Shown here piece by piece: positions 46,019-55,840 of a stretch of DNA of 64,000 nt (position 1 is the stretch's first letter; every line of letters starts with the position of its first letter). The position numbers and the translations under genes are program-made. Below the pieces are notes generated by a model. The model did not search any database. It was given only the letters and a program-made list of their open reading frames with translations, and was not told where the DNA came from. The stretch comes from Clostridia bacterium. Its GTDB lineage: Bacteria; Bacillota; Clostridia; Christensenellales; Borkfalkiaceae. Location: NCBI GenBank assembly GCA_017463325.1, contig JAFTPK010000002.1, positions 62,001 to 126,000 of the forward strand, written 5' to 3'.

Positions 46019-46447
46019 TTGACGAGAGAGGAGATTAAACAAATTTTACCGCATAGAGAGCCTATGCTGCTCGTGGACGAGATCCGCGACAACGGCGACG
46101 GCACGGTGACGGGGAGTTATACGGTTAGGGGGGACGAATTCTTTTTGCAGGGGCATTTCCCTGACGAGCCGATCGTTCCCGGGGTCATGTTGTGTGAAAT
46201 GGCGGCGCAATGCTCTTGCCTTTTAGTGGCAGAGCAGGTCAAGGGCAAGAGAACGCTGTACGCGGGCATGAACAACGTAAAATTCAAAAATCCCGTACGC
46301 GTCGGAGATACGGTGGAGTTTACCTGTGAAAAAACCCGCTCTTTGGGGGCTTTCCATTTCATGAAAGCGACGGGTGTGAGCGGCGGAAAAGTGGCTATGA
46401 GCGGCGAGTTTTCGTTCGCTTTGATAGACAAAGATAAAATCAAATAA
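46019..46447 (+). CDS. fabZ: 3-hydroxyacyl-[acyl-carrier-protein] dehydratase FabZ
   Basis: 142 residues, hotdog-fold dehydratase that removes water from 3-hydroxyacyl-ACP. The active-site motif GHFPDEPIVPGVMLCEMAAQ (about 45-64) holds the catalytic His and Glu. The N terminus IKQILPHREPMLLVDEI is canonical. No ATG fits; TTG 46019 is used, with GAGGTG overlapping the fabK stop a few nt upstream. The product acts one step before FabK. Confidence 0.94.
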   Translation: MTREEIKQILPHREPMLLVDEIRDNGDGTVTGSYTVRGDEFFLQGHFPDEPIVPGVMLCEMAAQCSCLLVAEQVKGKRTLYAGMNNVKFKNPVRVGDTVEFTCEKTRSLGAFHFMKATGVSGGKVAMSGEFSFALIDKDKIK

Positions 46448-46466
46448 ATTAACGAGGGAGAAGACA

Positions 46467-47330
46467 ATGTATCAATTATTTTGCGATTCCAACTGTGAGC
46501 TTTGGCATACGACGGTCAAGGAGCTGAATTTAAACTTGATCCGTATGCCGTATATTATGAACGACGAGGAAAAGTTTTACGACATGGGTGAAAGCCATGA
46601 TTTCAAGGGGTTCTTTGAAGCTATGCGCGCAGGGGCTGCTCCGAAAACGGCGGCGCTTAACGAGTATGCGTATACGGAATATTTCGAGCCGATCTTGGCG
46701 CGCGGCGAGGATATTTATTACATCACCTTTTCGCATCAAATGAGCGGCACTTTCAACGCTATGAAGAACGTAATTGCACAGCTCAAAGAAAAATATCCCG
46801 ATCGCGAGATCCGTTATAAGGACAGCAAGCTCATTTCCTTGGGGAGCGGTTTCATTACCTATTACGGAGCCTTAAAATATAAAAATGGGGCTACCATGGA
46901 CGAGTTGGACGCCTATTTGGACGAATTGATTGAGCACACCGCCACCTATTTCGTCGTCAACGATCTTACCTATTTATATCGCGGCGGTAGGGTGTCGGGC
47001 GTTTCTAAGGTAGTGGGGAATTTGCTTGGGATCAAACCTATTCTGTATTTCAACGAAGAGGGGAAAATTCTCAATATTGAAAAGGCAAAAGGCATGAAAA
47101 AGGCACTTTCCCGTTTGCTTGACTATATGAAACAAAAGGGCAGCGAGTTAGACAAATATAAGGTATACGTTTTACACGCCGATTGCGAGGAAGAGGGGAG
47201 GAAATTTGTGGAGAATATGAAAGCGCAGTTTGGGGAGCTGGACGTTGAACTGCAACCGGTAGGCCCCGTGATCGGCTCGCATTGTGGACCGGGTACGATC
47301 GGTCTTATCTTCCACGCGAAAGAGAAATAA
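46467..47330 (+). CDS. DegV family fatty-acid-binding protein, second paralogue
   Basis: 287 residues. It has the DegV marks CDSNCELW, PKTAALNEYAYTEYF, ITFSHQMSGTFNAM, DSKLISLGSGF, LTYLYRGGRVSG and GPVIGSHCGPGTIGL. It should hold a fatty acid for the kinase FakA, which is not in the window. Position in one operon with fabK and fabZ (19 nt after fabZ, GAGGGAG before the ATG) ties this copy to fatty-acid metabolism more directly than the copy at 26.1 kb. A terminator follows. Confidence 0.93.
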   Translation: MYQLFCDSNCELWHTTVKELNLNLIRMPYIMNDEEKFYDMGESHDFKGFFEAMRAGAAPKTAALNEYAYTEYFEPILARGEDIYYITFSHQMSGTFNAMKNVIAQLKEKYPDREIRYKDSKLISLGSGFITYYGALKYKNGATMDELDAYLDELIEHTATYFVVNDLTYLYRGGRVSGVSKVVGNLLGIKPILYFNEEGKILNIEKAKGMKKALSRLLDYMKQKGSELDKYKVYVLHADCEEEGRKFVENMKAQFGELDVELQPVGPVIGSHCGPGTIGLIFHAKEK

Positions 47331-47344
47331 TAAGAATACCGTAG

Positions 47345-47378
47345 AAAAACGGCGGCGAAAATTTCGTCGCCGTTTTCT
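47345..47378 (+). terminator. Intrinsic terminator after the fabK operon
   Basis: Stem AAAACGGCG-CGAAA paired with TTTCG-CGCCGTTTT, allowing one G-T pair. Its T-run touches the next -35 box. Confidence 0.8.
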
Positions 47379-47406
47379 TGACTTCTCCGCATTTGGGTGA
47401 TATAAT
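47378..47406 (+). promoter_or_regulatory. SigA-type promoter of upp
   Basis: TTGACT (47378-47383), 17-nt spacer, TATAAT (47401-47406). Confidence 0.85.
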
Positions 47407-47429
47407 AAAAGAAAAAACGAGGGGAAATT

Positions 47430-48071
47430 ATGAAAAATTACCAAAACGTCGTGGTGTTCAATCACCCTTTAATCAAGCATAAGGTCGCAATCTTGCGTGA
47501 CGAGAAAACGTCAACCAAAGAATTTCGGGAGCTGATCGAGGAGATTACCTCGCTGATGGTGTACGAGAGCCTGAAAGACGGCGTGCCCACCGTAACGCGG
47601 ACGGTAAAGACGCCGCTCGAAACGTGCGAACAGACGGTGATCGCCGACAACGCAATCGCTATCGTCCCCATTTTGCGGGCAGGGCTTGGCATGGTGAACG
47701 GCGTGCATACACTATTCCCTGCGGCGCGCGTAGGGCATATCGGTATGTATCGCGACGAGGAAACCTTAGAGCCTAAGGAATATTACTGCAAATTACCCGA
47801 CGGGATTGAGGATAAATTCGTTCTTTTGCTCGATCCTATGTTGGCGACGGGCGGGAGTGCGTGCGACGCAATTGCGCTTTTAAAAAAGCGCGGCTGTAAA
47901 AATATTCGCTTTATGGCGATAATCGGTGCGCCCGAGGGACTGGAAAAGGTGGCAAAGACCCATCCTGACGTAAAAATTTACGTTTCTACGCTCGATCGGC
48001 AGCTCAATGAGAACGGATATATTCTGCCCGGGCTTGGTGACGCGGGCGATAGATTGTTCGGAACGAAGTAA
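47430..48071 (+). CDS. upp: Uracil phosphoribosyltransferase
   Basis: 213 residues, full length. It makes UMP from uracil and PRPP in pyrimidine salvage. Visible are NHPLIKHKVAILRDEKTSTKEFRELI (about 11-36), ILRAGLGMVNG (about 81-91), the PRPP loop LDPMLATGGSACDAI (about 132-146), and the uracil-binding end GYILPGLGDAGDRLFGTK. It is a single-gene unit with promoter and terminator. Together with the tdk fragment at the left edge it shows active nucleoside and base salvage. Confidence 0.96.
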   Translation: MKNYQNVVVFNHPLIKHKVAILRDEKTSTKEFRELIEEITSLMVYESLKDGVPTVTRTVKTPLETCEQTVIADNAIAIVPILRAGLGMVNGVHTLFPAARVGHIGMYRDEETLEPKEYYCKLPDGIEDKFVLLLDPMLATGGSACDAIALLKKRGCKNIRFMAIIGAPEGLEKVAKTHPDVKIYVSTLDRQLNENGYILPGLGDAGDRLFGTK

Positions 48072-48096
48072 AAAAAGCCCTGCGGGGCTTTTTTCG
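48072..48096 (+). terminator. Intrinsic terminator after upp
   Basis: Stem AAAAGCCC/GGGCTTTT with a TGCG loop and TTTTTT. Confidence 0.9.
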
Positions 48097-48424
48097 CTTG
48101 AAAAATATAACCGAAAACGGGAAAAATTGCCGTTTTTTCTCCTTTTTTTAGCCTCGCCCGTGGCGTCTACGCGCGCGACATATATATTTTATGCTCGTTT
48201 TTTTGATTGCAATATCGCAATAAATCGAAAAGTTTGTGAAAAAAAATATTTTTTTCAAATTGTCGGGAGAATTAGTTTACTTTTAATTTCGGTTATGCTA
48301 TAATGTACATTGCGGTTACTGTAAGTAAAGTGCCGAAAAAAGAAAAAAAGAGGGAAAAATCTTCGCGAAAAGGGTTTCGCGGGGATGGTTCTTTCTGTTA
48401 AATAACGTAGAGGGTTTACGAATT
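48097..48424 (+). promoter_or_regulatory. Intergenic region with the promoter and leader of the surface-protease operon
   Basis: 328 nt without a gene. It holds a weak AACGG/CCGTT hairpin near 48115-48140, an AT-rich stretch, then TTTACT (48275-48280), 17-nt spacer, TATAAT (48298-48303). The leader is about 115 nt and has a stem CGCGAAA/TTTCGCG (48365-48382) and AGAGGG 10 nt before the ATG. I see no known riboswitch or RNA gene. Confidence 0.65.
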
Positions 48425-51400
48425 ATGGCAAAACTCAAAAGATCTTTTATTAAACTCTGTGCGCTGCTTGGCGCAACCAGCCTTTTTACGGGCTTTGGAT
48501 TAGAGAGCTTTGAAAGCTCGGCGGCGGCGATCGTTTCCATGCCGGAGATCGTCAGAGGGAATACTGCGCTTGATACGGGCATTGAAAATTATTTCGACGG
48601 GGACGTCGTGCAAAAATTGCCGTCCTCTGTTTCCGCAAACGAGAAGCTTTCGATTATCGTTTCGGGCAACACGCCTACCGTTATGGACGCGTATGAAACG
48701 TCGGGTAGCGTCCTTGAATTCACCGACTATGCGACCTCTTGGGAGGGCATAAAGGCTGCGGAAAAGGTAGAAAAGGAAAACAACGCTTTGATTAAGAAAT
48801 TAAAGGCGGCGGGGATCCGTTACGAGCTTGGGAACACGTACAACACCGTGCTCAGCGGCTTTGAGATCGTCGTAAAGGCCTCCGACTTTGAACGGGTTGA
48901 GGGGCTGTTTAACGGCGCGGCGAAGGTGATCGTCGGCGACGAATACGAGCGCGCGGAAACGGAGGTGGTTACCAACGAAGTCGAAGTGTACGAAACGGGT
49001 ATTTTTGACAGCGGTAACTGTGCGTATCAAGGGGACGGCGTCGTAGTAGCCGTGCTCGATACGGGGCTTGACTACACCCACTCCGCGTTCAGCGTGGAAA
49101 ATTTTGAAAGAGAAACGGAAGCGTTCACGCTGGAAAACGTTTCCTCGAGGATTTCGCAGACCACCGCGTCGCAGTTGACTTCGGGACTTACGGGCGAGGA
49201 CGTGTATCTGAACGCCAAGGTGCCTTTCGCGTACGACTATGCGGATAAGGATCCTGACGTTTTGCCCATTAACTCTGAACACGGTACCCACGTTGCGGGT
49301 ATTATTGCGGGGAAAAACGACGTAATTACGGGCGTTGCGCCCTCAGCGCAGCTCGCAATTATGAAGGTATTCTCGGATACGGCGACGGGCGCAAAGACTT
49401 CGTGGATTTTGGCGGCGGTGGAGGACTGCGTCAACCTTGGCGTAGACGTTATCAATATGTCGCTCGGTTCCAGCTGCGGTTTCACGAGAGAAGTAGACAA
49501 TGAAAACATCAATAGGGTGTACGATAAGGTTCGTGAGGCGGGCATTTCCCTGATCGCTGCTGCGTCCAACGACTATAACGCGACGCAAGCCTCTAAGAAA
49601 AACGGTAGCCTTGGGCTTACCTCCAACCCCGACTCGGGTACGATAGGTGCTCCTGCGGCGTACGAAGCGGCGCTTTCCGTTGCTTCCGTAGACGGCGTGA
49701 TGACCCCCTACATAATGTACGGTGAAGAAATCGTTTACTTCAAGGAGGCGTCCACGTCGGAGGCAAAGACGAAAGATTTCGTCAACGACCTTTTGGGCGA
49801 TCAACAGTCCAAAGAGTATACCTACGTAACCATTCCGGGGATCGGGCGTTCGTCCGATTATGCGGAAAAAGACTATTCGGGCAAAATCGTTCTCGTCAAG
49901 CGTGGCGAAACGACGTTTGAAGAAAAAATTCGTATCGCTTTGAAAGAAAAGCACGCGGACGGCGTTATTATTTATAACAACGTTTCGGGTGATATTTCCA
50001 TGAGCGTCGGCGACGATATCGGCGGTGCGGTATGCTCCCTGTCGCAAGACGACGGTGAAATGCTTGCAAAAGCAGGTACGGGCAAAATTTTTGTCAGCAA
50101 GGATCAGGTGGCAGGGCCGTTCATGTCCGACTTCTCTTCGTGGGGGCCTACCTCCGACTTGAAGATTAAGCCTGAAATTACGGCGCACGGCGGCGAAATC
50201 TATTCGGCGGTGCCCGGCGAAGCGTACGACAGACTTTCGGGTACCTCCATGGCGGCGCCCAACCAAGCGGGTGCAACGGCGCTCATTCGTCAGTACGTCA
50301 AGGACAACGCCTCCTTATTTGCAGCGAGCGGCGCGTTGACGACGGTGGAAGTGACCGACCTCGTCAACAAGCTCATGATGTCCACGGCGGATATCGTATA
50401 CAATAAAAACGGGCTTCCCTACGCCGTCAGAAAGCAGGGCGCGGGGCTTGTCAATATCAAGAATACCATTGCTTCCGCGGGGTATATCACTACCTTGGAT
50501 CAGGACGGCAAAGAAATGAACCGCTCCAAGTTTGAGCTGGGTGACGATAAGGAGAAGAAAGGCGTCTACGAAATGACCTTTAAGGTGCATAACATCAGCT
50601 CTGCAAAGGTTTCGTACGAGATCGGTTCGATCGTGCAGACGGAGGGCGTCAGCAAGACGTACACCAGTCACGACGAAAAGACGGTAACGCAAGACGGGTA
50701 TCTTCTTGACGGCGCGCAAACCAACGTGTTAAAAGTAGAGGGCGGCGTGCAAAACGGCAACGGCGTCACCGTGAATGCGGGCAGCACCGCAACGGTAACG
50801 GTGCAGATTGTTCTTTCCGACGAGGATAAGGCTTACCTTGACGCGTCCTTTGAAAACGGTATGTACGTAGAAGGTTTCGTTACGTTGACGGCGAAAGAGG
50901 GGACGACGGTGAATATGAACGCGCCTCTGCTTGCTTTCTACGGCGACTGGAATCAGGCGCCCGTATTCGACGAAGAATACTACGATACGCATAAGGACGA
51001 GATCAATAAAGGTCTTGACGAACGGGATAAGGTAATGGAGGACGCGTATGCGACCCGCGTTATCGGTAGCCTGTACAGCGACTATATTTCGACGCTTGGC
51101 TCTTACTACTTCGTGCAGGATCCTGCCGCAACGCAGATCGCTGCAACCAAGGATAAGATCGCCGTATCTAATCAGGAAATGGGCGAAAGCTCTTCCGTGA
51201 CGGGAATCTACGGCGTTTGGGCGGGTCTTTTGAGAAACGCCAAAGAGGCGAATATTCAAATCGTTGAAGATTCGACGGGCAGAGTAATTTTTGAAAAGAC
51301 GGAATACAACGTTCGTAAATCGCACGGCGTCGGCACGACGTACTCCTCGTCCATTGACTTTGATTTCAAGACGCTGGAACATAACCTTAAAAACAACACC

Positions 51401-54400
51401 AAATACACGGTGACGATCACTACGTATATCGACTACGGCACGAAAGCGGAACAGGACGCAAGCAACGTACGCAACGTCTTTGAATTCCCGCTTTACGTCG
51501 ATTTTGAATCGCCTATCGTCACGGACGTTACCTATCGTAGCGAATACGACAAGACGACGCAAAAAACCAAGCTTTTCGCTGATTTGAGCGTTTACGACAA
51601 CCATTATGCAATGGGCTTGCAGCTCGGGCAGATCGTGCCTTGGGTCAAGGACGAGGATTCGGATTCGGACGAAGAATACCTCTTCTCGATTGAGAGCTTC
51701 GGCAAGTACATCACCCCCGTTTATTCGACTTATAATTCGACGTCAACGGTAACGGTAGAGCTTACCGACTACATTGCGCAGATCAAGAATTCGATCGGCA
51801 TGGGCTTTGACGAAAACGGCGAAACGGTGGCGAAAGAGGGGATCAATTCTTTTATCGCGGTTTGCTACGACTATGCTATGAACGCGGCGACGTATGAAAT
51901 CCGTCTTCCCGACGAGGTTTTGGAAATCGCGTTCAAGCAAGACAGCCTTAAACTTAATCCCAACGAAACGCAAGATCTTTCCTTGCTCCTTGACATTTAT
52001 CCTACGACGACGTGGGCGCAGACGCTCGATTACGAGATCGTAGAACAGCTCGACGGAAACGGCGACGAGGCGACGGGGATCGTAGATATCGTCAACCAGA
52101 CCCTGCTGCCCAAGAAAAAGGGTACGGCGGTCATTAAGGTATACGGCTACGATAAGGACGGCAACGTTGCGTCCGATACGCTTACCGTCACCGTGCTCGG
52201 CAAGGGCGACGAGGGCTATTTGGAGGGCAACGCAGGCTACACCGTACCCGACGTCAATAAGTTTACGCTGACGGGCTATAAGACGAATAAGGCGTATTAC
52301 AGCGTTTCTTCGGAAGAAAGAGAGATCGGTGTGACGGACGGCATTTATGCGTTCGACAAAGAGGATTACAGCCTTTCCATGTACCCGTCCGAGAGCGTAA
52401 CGCTCAACTACGTGCTCGATTCCTATTTCCCCGAAAGAACGGGCGTCGTATTCCGTACGGGGAACAGTAGGATCGCGACCGTTGACGAAACGGGTACGAT
52501 CGTCGCGCAGGCGGAAGGCAGTACGATCGTTACTATCAGCGTAACGGTAGACGGCAAGGCGACGAGCAGCTCCGAGCGAGTGGTCATCAGCGTTAAGGAT
52601 CCGTTTATCACCAACTCCATTTACTTAATGTCGTATAAGGGGCTTGGCGATACGGTAGAGATCCCGTCCGACCGCGGCATCACCACCATTTACGCGTACG
52701 CGTTCTCCAACTACGAGTACGTGGAAAAGGATCTGGAAGCGGGCGATATTATCGACGAGGAAGATCCTTACTATATCAAACAGCACTATATCGGGGAGGA
52801 CACCATTAAAAAGGTGATCATTCCCGAGGGGGTAACGACGATCAACGAATACGCGTTCGCGAATTTGACGGCGCTTGAAGAGGTCGTTTTGCCCAAGTCT
52901 TTGAAAACGATCGGCGTCGGCGCGTTCTATAACTGTACGAAGCTTACGACGATCAACCTCGAATACGCCAAATTCATCAACGAAAAGGCGTTTGCAAACA
53001 CCGCGATCGAGTCGGTAACGCTGACGGGCGTCGTGGCGATCGGGAACTACACGTTCTCGAACACCCCCCTGCAAAGCGTGAAATTGCCCGCGACCTCGCA
53101 GTCGCTCGGCGTCGGCGCGTTCTACGACTGTAAGTCGCTTGGCGGGGTTACGTTCGAGGCGGAAAAAATGAAACTTGGCGAGCTTGTTTTCGCGGGCTGT
53201 ACCTCGCTTCGCAGCATTGACGTCAACGCGGCGGTTATTCCGACCAAGGCGTTCTACGGCTGTTCAAAGCTGGAAACGGTCAACCTCGGGAAAGACGTGT
53301 CCGTAATCGGCGAATATGCGTTCGGCGGTACGTCGGTGAAGAAATTCACCGTTAGCGGCGGCGCTCTTTCGACGGGTGAAAACGGCGCTCTCGTGTATAA
53401 GGGTAGCGAGCTGATCATTGCAGCGCCTATGTACGCGGGCAATAATAATAAGCTTACGCTTGCGGCAAGCGTTACGTCGATCGCGGCGGGCGCGTTCGCA
53501 GGGAACACCAAACTTTCCGTCGTGACGGCCAAGGGCGTCAAGTCGGTGGGCGCGTATGCGTTCGCGCAATGCTCGAATTTGAAAACGATCGAGATCGACG
53601 CGGTGGAAACGGTGGGCGCTTACGCGTTCTCGGAAACTAAACTGACTGCTACGCCGAGCCTTGCCAAGGCGACGTCGATCGGCAGATACGCGTTTGCGTC
53701 TACGGACGTGAGCGAGGTGGTCGTGGCAGACGGCGCAAAGGTGGGCGATTACGCGTTTGCGTATTGTAACAAGCTTGAAAACGTAACGCTCGGGAAGAAC
53801 GTGACCGTCGGCGACTACGCGTTCTATTCGGAAATCGAGTTCTATTTCTTGGATCCCGAAGATACGAGCGAAGAGCTGAACGAAAAGATGAATACCTATT
53901 ATGAAGGGTATTACTACTACGTTATGGACGGCGATAAGGTAGTCAACACCTACGTGTACTATTCCTACGATTTCACGTACGGGATCAAGTCGTTGCTTAC
54001 CAAAGTAACGGTAGGCGAGGGCACGACGCTCGGCGACTATGCGTTTGCGGGGAATGCGAACCTCAACTCGCTGACTTTAAACGCGGGCGTGAGCGTCGGC
54101 GACTATGCGTTCTACGACGCGACGGCGCTGAAATCGGTTGACCTGTCCAAGGTGGCAAGCGTCGGCTCCTACGCGTTTACGGGTACCCGTTCGTATGACC
54201 TTTCCGTAGAGGGGAACACGATCGGCAACGCGTACGAGATCGCATATATCGACGGTCAAGAGGTGATCGTAGACTATAAATTCTCGGATATGGCACCCTC
54301 GTTCAAGGAGGCGAACCTTGCAAGCGCGACCTCGATCGGCGACTATGCGTTTGCGTACAACACTTCCCTTGAAAAGGTAACGCTCGGGGAAAACCTCGAA

Positions 54401-55834
54401 GAGATCGCAAATTACGCGTTTGCGTATTCCTCGATCAGCGAGATCGTTCTTTCCGAAAAGGTAAAGACGATCGGTGAAGGTGCGTTCTATTTCTCCAAGA
54501 TCGCCGTGATCGACCTGTCCAAGGTGGAGGCGATCGGCAACAGCGCGTTTGCAAGAACGGAACTGTCGGAAGTAACGCTCAAAGAGGGCGTGAAACTTGG
54601 CGACGGCGCGTTCAATTACTGCGAATCGCTTGCTAGCGTTGGAAATCTTGACAAAGTGGCAGAGATCGGCGCGTATGCGTTCCAAGCGACGGCACTTCAA
54701 GAAGTGATCTTGACGGCGGCGACGAAGATCGGCGATTTCGCGTTCGGGAATTCGGCACTTACGAAGGTGACGTTTGGCGAGCAACTCAAAGAGCTTGGCG
54801 AAAACCCGTTCTATGCTTGCGAGATTGAAACGTACGGCAGATACGAGGACGTAACGTTTGCAGGGGCGACGATTGGCAAAGAGCTGAACGAAACGTACGA
54901 CATCAGCGACACCGTTCGCGTAATCGGCGGCGTACTGTATCAGGTAGTACCGAACGGCGGGTTGGAGCTTGTTTCTTATCCGATTGCAAAAACGCAGAGT
55001 GCGTACGTCTTGGAAGAGGGCACGAAGCGTATTTCCGCAAGAGCGTTCGAGGGGGCGAAGCTTCAAAACGTAACGCTTGCGGCGAGTCTTCAAGCAATCG
55101 GCGATAAGGCGTTCTACGGCTGTGAGGATTTGAAGGTAGTGATCTTCAAGAGCTACGCCGCGCCTATTCTCGAAGAAGAATACGACACCTCCCATATCAC
55201 TATGTTGAACCTGCCCATGACGGGTATGATGCCCGGCGGCGACGGTACCCTCTTCGAGGGGCTTGGAATTTCCAAGTATTTCATGTGGAACTTGACTTCA
55301 AGCTTTAACAACTTCTATTTCGGCGCAAACTTCGTGGACTACGTCGGCCGCGTAGAAGATAAGCTTGTAATGGTCAAACCCGCAAACGGCAAAAACTACG
55401 ATTCGTTCATCTTCACGCAGTATTTTGATACGATCGTTCAAGGCGATAACGCGTTGATGGAGGCGACGATCGCGGTTATTGAAAAGATTGCGGCGCTTCC
55501 CGTAAGCACGTCGATCACGCTTGCGCAAGAATCGCTTGTAGCGGAGGTGCGTGCGGCGTACGAGTCGATTGCTTCGCTCGAACAAAAGGCGCTCGTTTCC
55601 AACTACTCCAAGCTGACGGACGCGGAAGCAATGATCGCATATCTGAAAGCGAGAGAAGAGGCGAATAAGCCGTCCGCTCCGATTGTAGAAGAAGAGAAGA
55701 ACGGGTTCGCGGAATTCTTGCAGAGCAACTGGATCGGGCTTACGATTGCAGGCGTTGTACTGCTTGGGTTTGCGGCGTACGTGATCGTAGATAAAGTGGT
55801 ACTCAAAAAAGGGAAAAACGATAAAGAAGAGTAA
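48425..55834 (+). CDS. Giant cell-surface subtilisin-like (S8) protease with PA domain and BspA-type leucine-rich repeats
   Basis: 2,469 residues. A signal peptide (about 1-33) leads into an S8 protease with Asp in AVLDTGLDYTHS (about 211), His in EHGTHVAGI (about 286) and Ser in SGTSMAAPNQAG (about 607). A PA-type insertion lies between His and Ser (about 460-560: GKIVLVKRGETTFEEKI). Next come Fn3/Ig-like regions including a Big_2-like segment (about 1310-1395). Then more than twenty BspA-type LRR_5 repeats (about 1405-2240) carry the recurring IGDYAFAYC-like unit. A final helix (about 2434-2455) with a KKGKNDKEE tail anchors it; there is no LPxTG. It should digest extracellular proteins and bind host or food surfaces. 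It is first in an operon ending in a peptide importer. Confidence 0.9.
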   Translation: MAKLKRSFIKLCALLGATSLFTGFGLESFESSAAAIVSMPEIVRGNTALDTGIENYFDGDVVQKLPSSVSANEKLSIIVSGNTPTVMDAYETSGSVLEFTDYATSWEGIKAAEKVEKENNALIKKLKAAGIRYELGNTYNTVLSGFEIVVKASDFERVEGLFNGAAKVIVGDEYERAETEVVTNEVEVYETGIFDSGNCAYQGDGVVVAVLDTGLDYTHSAFSVENFERETEAFTLENVSSRISQTTASQLTSGLTGEDVYLNAKVPFAYDYADKDPDVLPINSEHGTHVAGIIAGKNDVITGVAPSAQLAIMKVFSDTATGAKTSWILAAVEDCVNLGVDVINMSLGSSCGFTREVDNENINRVYDKVREAGISLIAAASNDYNATQASKKNGSLGLTSNPDSGTIGAPAAYEAALSVASVDGVMTPYIMYGEEIVYFKEASTSEAKTKDFVNDLLGDQQSKEYTYVTIPGIGRSSDYAEKDYSGKIVLVKRGETTFEEKIRIALKEKHADGVIIYNNVSGDISMSVGDDIGGAVCSLSQDDGEMLAKAGTGKIFVSKDQVAGPFMSDFSSWGPTSDLKIKPEITAHGGEIYSAVPGEAYDRLSGTSMAAPNQAGATALIRQYVKDNASLFAASGALTTVEVTDLVNKLMMSTADIVYNKNGLPYAVRKQGAGLVNIKNTIASAGYITTLDQDGKEMNRSKFELGDDKEKKGVYEMTFKVHNISSAKVSYEIGSIVQTEGVSKTYTSHDEKTVTQDGYLLDGAQTNVLKVEGGVQNGNGVTVNAGSTATVTVQIVLSDEDKAYLDASFENGMYVEGFVTLTAKEGTTVNMNAPLLAFYGDWNQAPVFDEEYYDTHKDEINKGLDERDKVMEDAYATRVIGSLYSDYISTLGSYYFVQDPAATQIAATKDKIAVSNQEMGESSSVTGIYGVWAGLLRNAKEANIQIVEDSTGRVIFEKTEYNVRKSHGVGTTYSSSIDFDFKTLEHNLKNNTKYTVTITTYIDYGTKAEQDASNVRNVFEFPLYVDFESPIVTDVTYRSEYDKTTQKTKLFADLSVYDNHYAMGLQLGQIVPWVKDEDSDSDEEYLFSIESFGKYITPVYSTYNSTSTVTVELTDYIAQIKNSIGMGFDENGETVAKEGINSFIAVCYDYAMNAATYEIRLPDEVLEIAFKQDSLKLNPNETQDLSLLLDIYPTTTWAQTLDYEIVEQLDGNGDEATGIVDIVNQTLLPKKKGTAVIKVYGYDKDGNVASDTLTVTVLGKGDEGYLEGNAGYTVPDVNKFTLTGYKTNKAYYSVSSEEREIGVTDGIYAFDKEDYSLSMYPSESVTLNYVLDSYFPERTGVVFRTGNSRIATVDETGTIVAQAEGSTIVTISVTVDGKATSSSERVVISVKDPFITNSIYLMSYKGLGDTVEIPSDRGITTIYAYAFSNYEYVEKDLEAGDIIDEEDPYYIKQHYIGEDTIKKVIIPEGVTTINEYAFANLTALEEVVLPKSLKTIGVGAFYNCTKLTTINLEYAKFINEKAFANTAIESVTLTGVVAIGNYTFSNTPLQSVKLPATSQSLGVGAFYDCKSLGGVTFEAEKMKLGELVFAGCTSLRSIDVNAAVIPTKAFYGCSKLETVNLGKDVSVIGEYAFGGTSVKKFTVSGGALSTGENGALVYKGSELIIAAPMYAGNNNKLTLAASVTSIAAGAFAGNTKLSVVTAKGVKSVGAYAFAQCSNLKTIEIDAVETVGAYAFSETKLTATPSLAKATSIGRYAFASTDVSEVVVADGAKVGDYAFAYCNKLENVTLGKNVTVGDYAFYSEIEFYFLDPEDTSEELNEKMNTYYEGYYYYVMDGDKVVNTYVYYSYDFTYGIKSLLTKVTVGEGTTLGDYAFAGNANLNSLTLNAGVSVGDYAFYDATALKSVDLSKVASVGSYAFTGTRSYDLSVEGNTIGNAYEIAYIDGQEVIVDYKFSDMAPSFKEANLASATSIGDYAFAYNTSLEKVTLGENLEEIANYAFAYSSISEIVLSEKVKTIGEGAFYFSKIAVIDLSKVEAIGNSAFARTELSEVTLKEGVKLGDGAFNYCESLASVGNLDKVAEIGAYAFQATALQEVILTAATKIGDFAFGNSALTKVTFGEQLKELGENPFYACEIETYGRYEDVTFAGATIGKELNETYDISDTVRVIGGVLYQVVPNGGLELVSYPIAKTQSAYVLEEGTKRISARAFEGAKLQNVTLAASLQAIGDKAFYGCEDLKVVIFKSYAAPILEEEYDTSHITMLNLPMTGMMPGGDGTLFEGLGISKYFMWNLTSSFNNFYFGANFVDYVGRVEDKLVMVKPANGKNYDSFIFTQYFDTIVQGDNALMEATIAVIEKIAALPVSTSITLAQESLVAEVRAAYESIASLEQKALVSNYSKLTDAEAMIAYLKAREEANKPSAPIVEEEKNGFAEFLQSNWIGLTIAGVVLLGFAAYVIVDKVVLKKGKNDKEE

Positions 55835-55840
55835 AGGGTT

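Noticed and set aside
54077..55195. 372-codon minus-strand frame over the LRR region of the protease
   Set aside because: It mirrors the periodic repeat DNA on the other strand; low-complexity Arg/Phe/Val product.
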